A stretch of DNA of 64,000 bases from Stappia sp. MMSF_3263 (GTDB lineage Bacteria > Pseudomonadota > Alphaproteobacteria > Rhizobiales > Stappiaceae). The notes beneath the pieces are model-generated. The model saw only the letters and a list, made by a program, of their open reading frames with translations. It made no database searches and was not told where the DNA came from. Location of the stretch: assembly GCF_030733745.1 (NCBI RefSeq), contig NZ_JASHIK010000002.1, positions 310,001-374,000 of the forward strand, given 5' to 3'. Shown here piece after piece: positions 16,479-23,963 of the stretch. Numbering within the stretch: the first letter of the stretch is position 1; every line of letters begins with the position of its first letter. The position numbers were made by a program, and so were the translations under genes.

Positions 16479-17498
16479 CTAGTTTCGTCGCCGAATCGGA
16501 AGGTTTGTCAACAGGTTCTGAGGTTTCATCCGGACAGCGCCGTCCGGCCCCATGGACAGTCCCATCCAGACGGGCTTGCCCCGCATCGTCTCGATGAGAT
16601 CGCCGCTCCGGTCGAAGTCGAGACGAAACAGGGCGATGATCCGCCCCAGCTCCGCCTCGTCGACCGGCGTGCCCTCATAGAGCGCGTTGAGAATCCGCGT
16701 TGCGCCGGCGTCAAGGCCGACATGCCAGGACCAGCGCTCGTCGCGTATGGACTGTTGCGGCTGGACGCGTACTCCGGTGCCATGGAAATGCGCGATCCAG
16801 CTTTCCAGGACCCGGGCAAAGGCATCGAGCGCCGGTTCGGTGAAGCGGAAGTCGATGGCCGTGTCGAAACGGTCCGAGCGGTCCCAGTAGATCCCCGCGT
16901 TCTCCTCGGTCAGCACATCCAGCGCCACGTCCCGCGTCGGCGTGCCGGCCTCGGCCAGCAAGGCTCCGAGCCCGCCGAACCCGCCGGTCCGCGAATAGGT
17001 CTCGACGATCTCGGCGTCGGCAAGCATCAGTTGCCCCTCCGCGGTGGTCACGGACTGTTCGCGGAACAGGATCTCCGCCGCGCGCAACCGCATCGGATCG
17101 GCGACCTTGCGCAGGACATTGTGGGCGATCAGATGCACCAGCTGGTCGATGAACATCGGCGGAATGTCGATCGGGGCCCCGCCTGAAAAGAAGGCCGCGT
17201 AACCGGCCTCGATGCTGCCACTGGCGACGAGATGGTCGCGAAAGCGCAGGATGACGCGATAGTTGTCGGCCGCGTCCGGATCGGCAATGGCGGCGAGATC
17301 GGCGTCGTCGATGACCGCGAAGGGATCGCTCATCAAATGCTCGAACAACCGGTGCTCGGCATCGCAGGACTCTTCCACCGGGTGAATTTCCGGCCGCGTG
17401 TAATAGGCCCGCAGAAAGTCCGGCGTGACTGCAAGCCATCCGTTGGCATCGCGTGTCACCAGGTGCATTCCCGATGATTTCCAGAACTGGCGCATCAT
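16479..17498 (-). CDS. DUF6352-type protein, last gene of the FDH satellite block
   Basis: A 339-residue soluble protein without signal or membrane segment. It begins MMRQFWKSSGMHLV and shows AYYTRPEIHPVEESC early and an FGGLGALLAEAG segment in the middle. I recognise it as the DUF6352 type, found with DUF6505 and a ligase-fold protein near formate dehydrogenase or aromatic-degradation genes; the DUF number is from memory. Its start overlaps the preceding stop by 4 bases. Function unknown. Confidence 0.75.
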   Translation of the reverse strand: MMRQFWKSSGMHLVTRDANGWLAVTPDFLRAYYTRPEIHPVEESCDAEHRLFEHLMSDPFAVIDDADLAAIADPDAADNYRVILRFRDHLVASGSIEAGYAAFFSGGAPIDIPPMFIDQLVHLIAHNVLRKVADPMRLRAAEILFREQSVTTAEGQLMLADAEIVETYSRTGGFGGLGALLAEAGTPTRDVALDVLTEENAGIYWDRSDRFDTAIDFRFTEPALDAFARVLESWIAHFHGTGVRVQPQQSIRDERWSWHVGLDAGATRILNALYEGTPVDEAELGRIIALFRLDFDRSGDLIETMRGKPVWMGLSMGPDGAVRMKPQNLLTNLPIRRRN

Positions 17499-17980
17499 TC
17501 GTCCTCGGTCACGTCCCAGATCCGGGCATGGGATTTGTCATCGGATGGCGTCACCAGGTGGAACCGTTCGTGGATGGCTCCCTCGTCATCGATTTCCCGC
17601 TGGATCGCCAGAAGCGCGTTGAGATCGAGTTCGGCGGCAAGCTCGCACGCATCGTCGATCTCGGCAGCGGCGACGGGTCGCGCGGCCTCAAGCGCGGGAG
17701 CGCCGTGTTCGTCGACAAAATGCTGTGCCAACCGTTCAATCAGCCGTTCGCGCTCCTCGGGGGAAAGGTCCGCCGGCGTTGCGAGCGTCGACCAGCCAAG
17801 GTTCTCCAGCGACAGGAAGCCCGAGACAAAGGCCTGGCGGATCTTTCCGGTCAGCCCCTCGTCCGTGTAGTTGCGAAAGGCGAAGGTGCCCGGAATGACC
17901 CAGTCCCCGGGCTCCGCCGCAAGCGGAAAGACATGCGTATCCGACACATCCAGACGGATGGCGCGCAACAACCGGGTCAC
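17495..17980 (-). CDS. DUF6505-type protein
   Basis: A 161-residue acidic soluble protein. Diagnostic pieces are LRAIRLDVSDTHVF at the start, then a FAFRNYTDE stretch and SGFLSLENLGWSTLA. It overlaps both neighbours by 4 bases, so it is translated in a coupled series with the ligase-fold protein before it and DUF6352 after it. The family is known only as a hypothetical that accompanies these genes; DUF number from memory. Confidence 0.75.
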   Translation of the reverse strand: MTRLLRAIRLDVSDTHVFPLAAEPGDWVIPGTFAFRNYTDEGLTGKIRQAFVSGFLSLENLGWSTLATPADLSPEERERLIERLAQHFVDEHGAPALEAARPVAAAEIDDACELAAELDLNALLAIQREIDDEGAIHERFHLVTPSDDKSHARIWDVTEDE

Positions 17981-18762
17981 GGGCGCGTCTCCGTTTCGTC
18001 GAGATATGCCAGCGCATCGTCAAGCGGGAGGGCAATTGTCTGCCCGCTGTCCGCGTTGTCGGGCTTCATCAAGAGGTTCCCTTTTTCATCAAGGCCGACG
18101 AACCGCCCGCTGCGGGGACCGTCGCCGGTCTCCAGAACAACCTGCGCGCGGTAACCGTCGGCACGGAACAGCCAGTTTTCCAGAACCGGCGCGAAACCGT
18201 CGACATCCCAGGTGTGGATCCAGGTGAGAAGGTGGCGCGACAGCGACTCGACCGCCTGGGTGCGGTCCAGTTCGGCCGCGCCTTCGTCGACGAGGCTCGT
18301 GAGATGCGGCACCTCGCCCGGTTCCAGCGGTCCTGTCAACGGCGCCAGCTGCAACGAGAGCCCCACGACAAGCCAGGCGGGCGCGCCGCTCTCGTCCAGC
18401 TCCACGCTCTGCGCAAGTTTCGCCCGGCCGACGGCAGCTCCGTTCGCCCGCAGTGTCGCCGGCCAGAGATAGGTCAGGGCAATCTCCGGCGGGATCAGGG
18501 CGCCGATGGCATCCGTCGTCGCGACCATCGCCAGGAACAGCATTTCTTGAACCCGGTCGGCGCCAACCTCCGGCTCGAGCACCAGGGCCAGTTCGATCCG
18601 TTCGAGCGAGCGTGACCAGACCAGGTCCCCGGCTCCAAGTTCCCCGGTCTCGGCTCCGGCAACCGCCACCTCGAACGGCACGGTTCCGGCGGCAACGGGA
18701 TGTCCGGCAAGCAGCGGAGGAAACACCGGGTCTGGCAAACCCATGCTCTCAAATCCTGACAT
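17977..18762 (-). CDS. Biotin/lipoate protein-ligase-fold protein (BPL/LplA/LipB type)
   Basis: A 261-residue protein whose first 200 residues match the biotin/lipoate A/B ligase fold with a DUF4444-like C-terminal domain: PPEIALTYLWPATLRANGAAVGRAKLAQSV, then a long middle, then a small SH3-like end (GRFVGLDEKGNLLMKP). The usual RRxxGGG ATP/biotin motif of BirA or the conserved catalytic Lys region of LplA is not obvious, so it may not be an active ligase. Start ATG 18762 has AAGGGA nine bases before; an upstream TTG is unlikely. Its constant pairing with FDH satellites suggests a role in this pathway. Confidence 0.72.
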   Translation of the reverse strand: MSGFESMGLPDPVFPPLLAGHPVAAGTVPFEVAVAGAETGELGAGDLVWSRSLERIELALVLEPEVGADRVQEMLFLAMVATTDAIGALIPPEIALTYLWPATLRANGAAVGRAKLAQSVELDESGAPAWLVVGLSLQLAPLTGPLEPGEVPHLTSLVDEGAAELDRTQAVESLSRHLLTWIHTWDVDGFAPVLENWLFRADGYRAQVVLETGDGPRSGRFVGLDEKGNLLMKPDNADSGQTIALPLDDALAYLDETETRP

Positions 18763-18821
18763 GAAACGCGAATCCCTTCGCAAACTGATTCAAGGCGCGG
18801 CCGGTGTCGCTGCCGGCAAGT

Positions 18822-19013
18822 TTATCCCAGATCGATGCGCCCGGTGACGACGTGCTCGAACTCCTGACCGTCGATGGTCAGGACCACGCGCGCGGTCAGG
18901 CTTCCGCTTTCGGCGCCGGAACCGCGCACATGGGCCTCGATTGCTTGCTGGGAGGTAACGCCCACCTGCTTCAGGAACTTCCTCAAGGACATGTTGAACG
19001 TATCGTTGTCCAT
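18822..19013 (-). CDS. DUF6494-type small protein
   Basis: 63 residues: MDNDTFNMSLRKFLKQVGVTSQ at the start, a short helix, and LTIDGQEFEHVVTGRIDLG at the end, which is the DUF6494 pattern as I remember it. ATG 19013 is preferred over 19025 because GGAG lies six bases before it. It follows the protease gene after 121 bases and precedes the ligase-fold gene. Small and soluble; unknown function. Confidence 0.75.
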   Translation of the reverse strand: MDNDTFNMSLRKFLKQVGVTSQQAIEAHVRGSGAESGSLTARVVLTIDGQEFEHVVTGRIDLG

Positions 19014-19134
19014 GGTTTTCTCCATCGGTTTCGGCCCGTTTTCGCCCGGGCCGTGAGGCCGGGGAGATCTGCCGGTTGAGAATCTGATTCAACGGATTGT
19101 GGAACTGAATCCGGAAACCCGTGCAAGTCTCTGG

Positions 19135-20094
19135 TCAATCGGTCTTTCCCAGTTCCACCTGAAGTTCCGATTCCGCCCGCCGGACGGTGAGCACACCCTT
19201 GGCATCGTCCCGCTCAAGGCGACCGCGAAACCCGGCGAGCTTGACCGCCGGAACGCCGTCGATCGACAGGATCACATCGCCCGGAAGCAGGCCAGCCCGC
19301 TGCGCCGCGCCGCCAGCCTCGAGGGAGACGACTTCCAGTCCCCCTTTTTGCGGGCCCGGCGGGGTCTGGCGCAAACGGGCGCCAAGGCTGCGCCGGGGGC
19401 TTTTCGAGATGGCAGCGGCCTCGACAACACGCTGCGCAAGGGAGGCCGAGACCGCGAAGTTGACGCCGATATCGCCGTCGCCCGACTTGGTGAAGATCGC
19501 GGACAGAACCCCGACAAGGCGACCCTCGCCGTCCACCAGGGCGCCGCCCGAGGCGCCCGGATTGACCGCGGCATCTGTCTGGATGAAATCCTCCACGGCA
19601 TTGAAGCCGACGCCGCCGCGCGCCGTCGCCGAGACCACGCCGCAGCTCAGCGAGATGCCAAGGCCGAAAGCATTGCCGAGCGCGCAGACGGGCGCGCCGA
19701 GCGACGGCTCCGTCCCGAAGGCCAGCGGCTCAAGGGTCACCGGCGCGCGCAGCAGCGCCAGATCCGTCGGCGCATCTCGAAAGGCGATTTCGGCCGCGAC
19801 GACACGGCCATCGGGAAAGCGCAGACGGACCGACCGCGCGGCGCCGAGCACGTGATCGGCGGTCAGGAGCATCGTTCCGTCGCCGATGGCGACGGCCGAG
19901 CCTTCCGGCTCTTCCGCATTGGCGCGCCCGTCGGGCCAATCGGGCAGAACAGCCACGACCGAGGCTCTGGCGCGTTCAAGCTGAGCCGCGGTTGGAAGCT
20001 GCGCGGCGGCCGGTGCGGCGTGACCTGCGACGACCGCAATCGCCACCATGCCTGACACGGCACGGATCAGCCTCGTCGCGCGACAGGAATTCAT
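19135..20094 (-). CDS. Periplasmic HtrA-like trypsin/PDZ protease
   Basis: A 319-residue exported S1C-type serine protease. A signal peptide ends near AAPAAAQ. The catalytic triad is H81 (TADH), D111 (APTDLALL) and S182 (NPGASGG, where Ala replaces the usual Asn of GNSGG). A single C-terminal PDZ domain spans about 245-315 (GLLPGDVILSIDGVPA). It overlaps the stop of the 54-residue anchor gene by 4 bases, inside the formate dehydrogenase operon, which suggests a role in quality control or processing of the periplasmic enzyme (inference). Confidence 0.88.
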   Translation of the reverse strand: MNSCRATRLIRAVSGMVAIAVVAGHAAPAAAQLPTAAQLERARASVVAVLPDWPDGRANAEEPEGSAVAIGDGTMLLTADHVLGAARSVRLRFPDGRVVAAEIAFRDAPTDLALLRAPVTLEPLAFGTEPSLGAPVCALGNAFGLGISLSCGVVSATARGGVGFNAVEDFIQTDAAVNPGASGGALVDGEGRLVGVLSAIFTKSGDGDIGVNFAVSASLAQRVVEAAAISKSPRRSLGARLRQTPPGPQKGGLEVVSLEAGGAAQRAGLLPGDVILSIDGVPAVKLAGFRGRLERDDAKGVLTVRRAESELQVELGKTD

Positions 20095-20255
20095 TCCCCC
20101 GGCCGTTCGCCCGAATCCGGTGAAAGCCGAACGGCGCCCGGCGTATCGGTCGAGTAGGTCGCCGCGGAGGAGTAGTCCAGGCCGCGCGTCAGATAGGCCC
20201 AGGCTCCCGTCCCGATGACCGCAAGTGCCACGACTGCACTCAGGAATGCCTTCAT
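20091..20255 (-). CDS. 54-residue single-helix membrane protein
   Basis: A small protein with an N-terminal transmembrane helix (AFLSAVVALAVIGTGAWAYL) and a 30-residue polar tail rich in Ser, Thr and Pro (LDYSSAATYSTDTPG). Start and stop both overlap neighbours by 4 bases (WD40-cytochrome c before, protease after), which strongly supports translation. It could tether or stabilise the periplasmic complex; no family recognised. Confidence 0.75.
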   Translation of the reverse strand: MKAFLSAVVALAVIGTGAWAYLTRGLDYSSAATYSTDTPGAVRLSPDSGERPGE

Positions 20256-21694
20256 TGTTCCCGTTCCTTCCGTTCGCTCGGACCGCCATCCGGCAAGGTC
20301 CGATCCGGCGCCGTCGCGCGTTTGAGAAATGACACCAGCGCATCGCGCTCCTCGGCGCTTTTCAGGCGCTGGATCGGCATCTTGGAGCCCGGCGTCACGA
20401 TGTCCGGGCCATGATCGAAGAGATCGGAGATCGTCTGCTCGTTCCAGACGAAGTCGAGCCGCCGCAACGCCTCGGAATACGGATAGCCCGGCAATGTGCC
20501 GACCCGGCGACCGAAGACGCCGTAGAGCGTCGGGCCGGCGCGATTTCCGTCGTCCGGCGTGAGCGTGTGGCAGACGGAGCACTTCCGCGCGAACTGGCGC
20601 TCTCCCGGATCATCTTCGGCAGCCACCTGGAAGCGGCGGGGGAAGTCGCTCGCGACCGGATCGAAGGGCCTGCGCGGGCTGATCTGCCAAGCGTTCACGT
20701 GGTCGTCGAGGCCGGAATAGAACGCGACCTGGTCATCGCCCGTGAGCGCAAGTCCCCAGACCGGACCGTAAGGGTTCTCGTATTCCTCCAGCAGTTCCCA
20801 CGCATCGGTGGCGTAGACGCGGATGCGGCCGTCGCCGCCGCCGCTCGCCAGCCGCCTGCCATCCGGCGAAAGAGCGAGAGACAGGACCGGCCGCGGGTGG
20901 GAGGCCAGCTGCTTGACGACCGTGCCACTGGCAATGTCGATCACCGCGACGACCCCGTCGGTCGCGCCAAAGGCGATCTGCGAACCGCCGGCCAGGACGC
21001 GCATCACGTTGATGCCCCAGCCGTGCGAATGGATCTCGCGCCGCAACGCCCCGCTTGCACGGTCGAAGACACGGATGCCGCCGTCATAGGAAGCGGTGTA
21101 GACGCTGGTCCCGTCGGCGGAGAAGGCGGCCGCGTTGACGTTGCCCCGGTGCCCTTCGAGAACGGCCCGCTCGGTCAGGGACGCCTCGCCTATCTCGTAG
21201 ACCCGTGCGGTGCGATCCCAGGATGCGGTCACCGCGAAGCGGGCATCCGGGCTGACGCTGACGGACAGTATCTTTTCCTCGCCGGTATCGATCCGCGTCA
21301 GCATTGCCCCGTCATCGAGGTTCCACAGGATGACCGCTCCGTCGTCGCCAACGGAAACGGCCCGCCCCTGCCCTGCGAAGCGGGCGTCATTGGCCGCAGC
21401 CTCATGGCCGATCAAGCGGTGAACGATCTCGCCCGTTCCGGCCCCGATGCGCCAGAGAATGACGGAATAGTCAAACGACGTGGAGAGCGCCGCCGTCCCG
21501 TCCTGCGAAAGCGCTATGGACTTGACCGGGCCGCCATGCCCTTCGAGGCGCTCCGGCCAGGTAGCCGGAGCCGTTGCGCTCTCCCCGGCGGGCGCACCCG
21601 TATCGGCGATCGCATCGCTGCCGGCGAAAGCCAGGCATATCGCTGCGACGGCAAGCAGGAACGCAGCACCAGGATGACGCATCATGCGACCCAT
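20252..21694 (-). CDS. WD40 beta-propeller fused to cytochrome c, exported
   Basis: About 480 residues. A signal peptide (FLLAVAAICLAFAGSDAIA) is followed by seven or so WD40-like repeats at about 55-350, visible as recurring GHxxxVN/KS...SxDGT...D..I.VW/VF blocks, then a cytochrome c domain with CSVCH at about 371-375 and a Met ligand in GSKMPIQ. The propeller should be a periplasmic docking surface. It lies directly after cytochrome b in the formate dehydrogenase operon, so it may carry electrons from the enzyme or bind it. The first ATG (21694) lies four bases after the preceding stop; ATGs at 21685 and 21682 are alternatives. Confidence 0.87.
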   Translation of the reverse strand: MGRMMRHPGAAFLLAVAAICLAFAGSDAIADTGAPAGESATAPATWPERLEGHGGPVKSIALSQDGTAALSTSFDYSVILWRIGAGTGEIVHRLIGHEAAANDARFAGQGRAVSVGDDGAVILWNLDDGAMLTRIDTGEEKILSVSVSPDARFAVTASWDRTARVYEIGEASLTERAVLEGHRGNVNAAAFSADGTSVYTASYDGGIRVFDRASGALRREIHSHGWGINVMRVLAGGSQIAFGATDGVVAVIDIASGTVVKQLASHPRPVLSLALSPDGRRLASGGGDGRIRVYATDAWELLEEYENPYGPVWGLALTGDDQVAFYSGLDDHVNAWQISPRRPFDPVASDFPRRFQVAAEDDPGERQFARKCSVCHTLTPDDGNRAGPTLYGVFGRRVGTLPGYPYSEALRRLDFVWNEQTISDLFDHGPDIVTPGSKMPIQRLKSAEERDALVSFLKRATAPDRTLPDGGPSERKEREQ

Positions 21695-21698
21695 GCAA

Positions 21699-22859
21699 CT
21701 ACTCTGCAGGCTGCGCCGCCGGCGGATGCTTTTCTTCGCCCTGCCGGGCAAGCACTTCCTCGACCCAGAGCGAGTGATGCTCCTTCGCCCAGTTGAGGTC
21801 GACCTCGCCGCTGCCCATCGCATCGAAGGCGCCTTCCATGCCGATGGAGCCGATATAGATATGGGCAATGATGACGCAGATCAGGAACACGCTCATGATC
21901 GCGTGCCAAAGGGAGGCAAGCTGCTGTTCCTGCAGCACGGTCAGCGCCGTCGGCAGTTCCGTGCCGAACACGGAGTTCACCGCCCCGAAGGTGCCGGAGA
22001 AAAAGTGCGTGGTGTAGGGAAAGAGCAGCGACCAGCCCGACATGGAGATCGAGATGCCGCAAAGGATCGTCAGCCAGAAGATCATCTTCTGACCGGCATT
22101 GAACTTCTTTGCCGGCGGATGCAGCTTTTTCGAGAAAATGCCGCCGCCCTGGAGGATCCACTTGATGTCGCTCGTGTGCGGCAGGTTGTGACGAACCCAC
22201 ATCGCGAAGATGATCACAAGGCCGGCCATGAAGGCGAAGGCAAGGTAGTTGTGAAGATACTTGCCAAAGAGCGTCACCGCGCCGAAGGCGTCCGGACCGA
22301 TAACCGGGAGCAGGACATAGCGGCCATACATGACGTTGAGGCCGGTCAGCGCCAGGACGATGAAGGACGAGGCCAACAGCCAGTGGCCGAACCGCTCGAC
22401 CGCCGCGAAACGCGTGATCGTCTGGTCCGAGCGGCCATGCTCGATCCGGATCCGGCCGCGAATGGCGAAGAAGATGCAGAGCACCACCACCATGGCCAGC
22501 AGCGCCCAACTGGCGTAGAGCGCCAGCGGTCCGTTGCGCAGGGAGCGCCAGAGTTCGCCTTCCGACTGGACGAGGGTTGCCGCGTTCTTGTCGGGAATGG
22601 AGACGTTTCCGGCAACGCCCTGCCGCACGGCGCGCCAGAGTTCCGTGTCGGAATTCGTGCCGAGCGTGTTGCCCGGGACCTGGCCCTGGACCGGTGCTTC
22701 CGCCGCAGGATCGCCAGCGGGCTGCTGCGCGTTGGCCGAGGTGCCGGCGCCCTGAAGGACCATGACACCGAGGACCATCGCAACCAGGGCGGCAAGGCCG
22801 CGTGACAGGAGCGCCCCGCCGAACCCTCGGGCGAAGCAGGCGATTGCCATTCCGTTCAT
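21699..22859 (-). CDS. fdhC: Formate dehydrogenase cytochrome b subunit (gamma)
   Basis: A 386-residue membrane protein. An N-terminal hydrophobic segment and a long periplasmic loop (to about 110) precede four core helices of the FdnI/FdoI cytochrome b556 type. Candidate heme-b histidines lie in ERFGHWLL, FGKYLHNYLAF and SLWHAIMS, and the loop after helix 2 holds RHNLPHTSD. It should take electrons from FdhB and pass them to quinone. ATG 22859 is preferred because GGGAGAGAAG precedes it. The N-terminal extension before helix 1 is longer than in E. coli FdnI, a common alphaproteobacterial feature. Confidence 0.9.
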   Translation of the reverse strand: MNGMAIACFARGFGGALLSRGLAALVAMVLGVMVLQGAGTSANAQQPAGDPAAEAPVQGQVPGNTLGTNSDTELWRAVRQGVAGNVSIPDKNAATLVQSEGELWRSLRNGPLALYASWALLAMVVVLCIFFAIRGRIRIEHGRSDQTITRFAAVERFGHWLLASSFIVLALTGLNVMYGRYVLLPVIGPDAFGAVTLFGKYLHNYLAFAFMAGLVIIFAMWVRHNLPHTSDIKWILQGGGIFSKKLHPPAKKFNAGQKMIFWLTILCGISISMSGWSLLFPYTTHFFSGTFGAVNSVFGTELPTALTVLQEQQLASLWHAIMSVFLICVIIAHIYIGSIGMEGAFDAMGSGEVDLNWAKEHHSLWVEEVLARQGEEKHPPAAQPAE

Positions 22860-22949
22860 CTTCTCTCCCTCCCCTGGCATTGCCGGGGCTTCACCGCTCG
22901 TGGCGCGCGCTCATCTCCGTCCGGCAGCGCCCGTCACAAGCATTGGCGC

Positions 22950-23147
22950 TCAGAAGCGCTGACTGCCCGCGCGGTTCTGCAGCTCGCGACGATCCGCCTC
23001 GCTCAAAGTCTCGTCGGGTGTGCCCTGATAGACACCCTTTTGCGTGTGCAGGGCACGGTTCTGTTCCTCGTCCCGGCATCCCGGAACAAGCATGAGCGCG
23101 GTGCATGCAAGCACCGCCATGCCCCAGCCAGCCCTTCCCGATCTCAC
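22950..23147 (-). CDS. Small lipoprotein of the FDH operon
   Basis: 65 residues. GTG start at 23147 with AGGAG eight bases before it. An export signal MAVLACTALMLVPGC ends in a lipobox (LVPGC), followed by a polar tail (HTQKGVYQGTPDETLS). Position between fdhB and the cytochrome b gene and the short length match small lipoproteins annotated in similar clusters. It lies behind the hairpin at 23293-23322. Confidence 0.75.
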   Translation of the reverse strand: MRSGRAGWGMAVLACTALMLVPGCRDEEQNRALHTQKGVYQGTPDETLSEADRRELQNRAGSQRF

Positions 23148-23292
23148 GTCCAGGTCTCCTTGTCGCTCCGCCGTCCGTCCGGACGGGATCTGCGCAATGT
23201 CAAAAGCGCCGCTCCTCCCGCGGTATCCCGGGAGATAGCGGACAAAGCCTCGTCAGCAAGGACACCGGTGACGGGTCTTGCCTTGAGCTGTC

Positions 23293-23322
23293 GAAAACAA
23301 AGGCGGCCATGAGCCGCCTTTG
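23293..23322 (-). terminator. Intra-operon terminator or attenuator after fdhB
   Basis: A 10-bp perfect stem CAAAGGCGGC/GCCGCCTTTG (loop 5) followed on the minus strand by TTTTC. It begins 30 bases after the fdhB stop and would terminate part of the transcription, giving more FdhAB than membrane or satellite subunits. Alternatively a 3' stabiliser. Confidence 0.75.
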
Positions 23323-23351
23323 CCAGTTCCCGCCGTCCTGATCCGGACGGA

Positions 23352-23951
23352 TCAGAAGCTCCCGGCCTTCTGCTCGTAAGCCGTGCCCCAACCCCAGGCG
23401 CCGGATCCGAAACCGCGCGCCACGACGCGTTCGCGGTAGATCGCCGAGACGACGTCGCCATCGCCGGCGAGCAGCGCCTTGGTCGAACACATCTCGGCGC
23501 AGAGCGGCAGCTTGCCCTCGGCCAGACGGTTGCGGCCATACTTGGCGAACTCGGCCGAGGAATTGTCAGCCTCGGGACCGCCGGCACAGAAGGTGCACTT
23601 GTCCATCTTGCCGCGCGAGCCGAAGTTGCCGGCCTGCGGATATTGCGGCGCCCCGAAGGGGCAGGCGTAGAAGCAGTAACCGCAGCCAATGCACAGGTCC
23701 TTGGAGTGCAGAACCACGCCCTCGTCCGACTGGTAGAAGCAGTCGACCGGACACACCGCCATGCAGGGTGCGTCCGAGCAGTGCATGCAGGCGACAGAGA
23801 TCGAGCGTTCGCCCGGCTTGCCGTCCTGGATCGTCACCACGCGGCGACGGTTGATGCCCCACGGCACCTCGTGCTCGTTCTTGCAGGCGGTGACGCAGGC
23901 ATTGCACTCGATGCAACGCTCGGCGTCACAGAGGAATTTCATCCGTGCCAT
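23352..23951 (-). CDS. fdhB: Formate dehydrogenase iron-sulfur subunit (beta)
   Basis: A 199-residue ferredoxin-type subunit with sixteen cysteines in four [4Fe-4S] motifs: CIECNACVTACK (C13-C23), CMHCSDAPCMAVCP, CIGCGYCFYACP and CTFC...C. It conducts electrons from FdhA to cytochrome b. No signal peptide, so it should travel with FdhA through Tat. The transmembrane C-terminal helix found in E. coli FdnH is missing, as in soluble periplasmic enzymes. Starts 12 bases after the fdhA stop. Confidence 0.92.
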   Translation of the reverse strand: MARMKFLCDAERCIECNACVTACKNEHEVPWGINRRRVVTIQDGKPGERSISVACMHCSDAPCMAVCPVDCFYQSDEGVVLHSKDLCIGCGYCFYACPFGAPQYPQAGNFGSRGKMDKCTFCAGGPEADNSSAEFAKYGRNRLAEGKLPLCAEMCSTKALLAGDGDVVSAIYRERVVARGFGSGAWGWGTAYEQKAGSF

Positions 23952-23963
23952 GATTTTTCCCCC

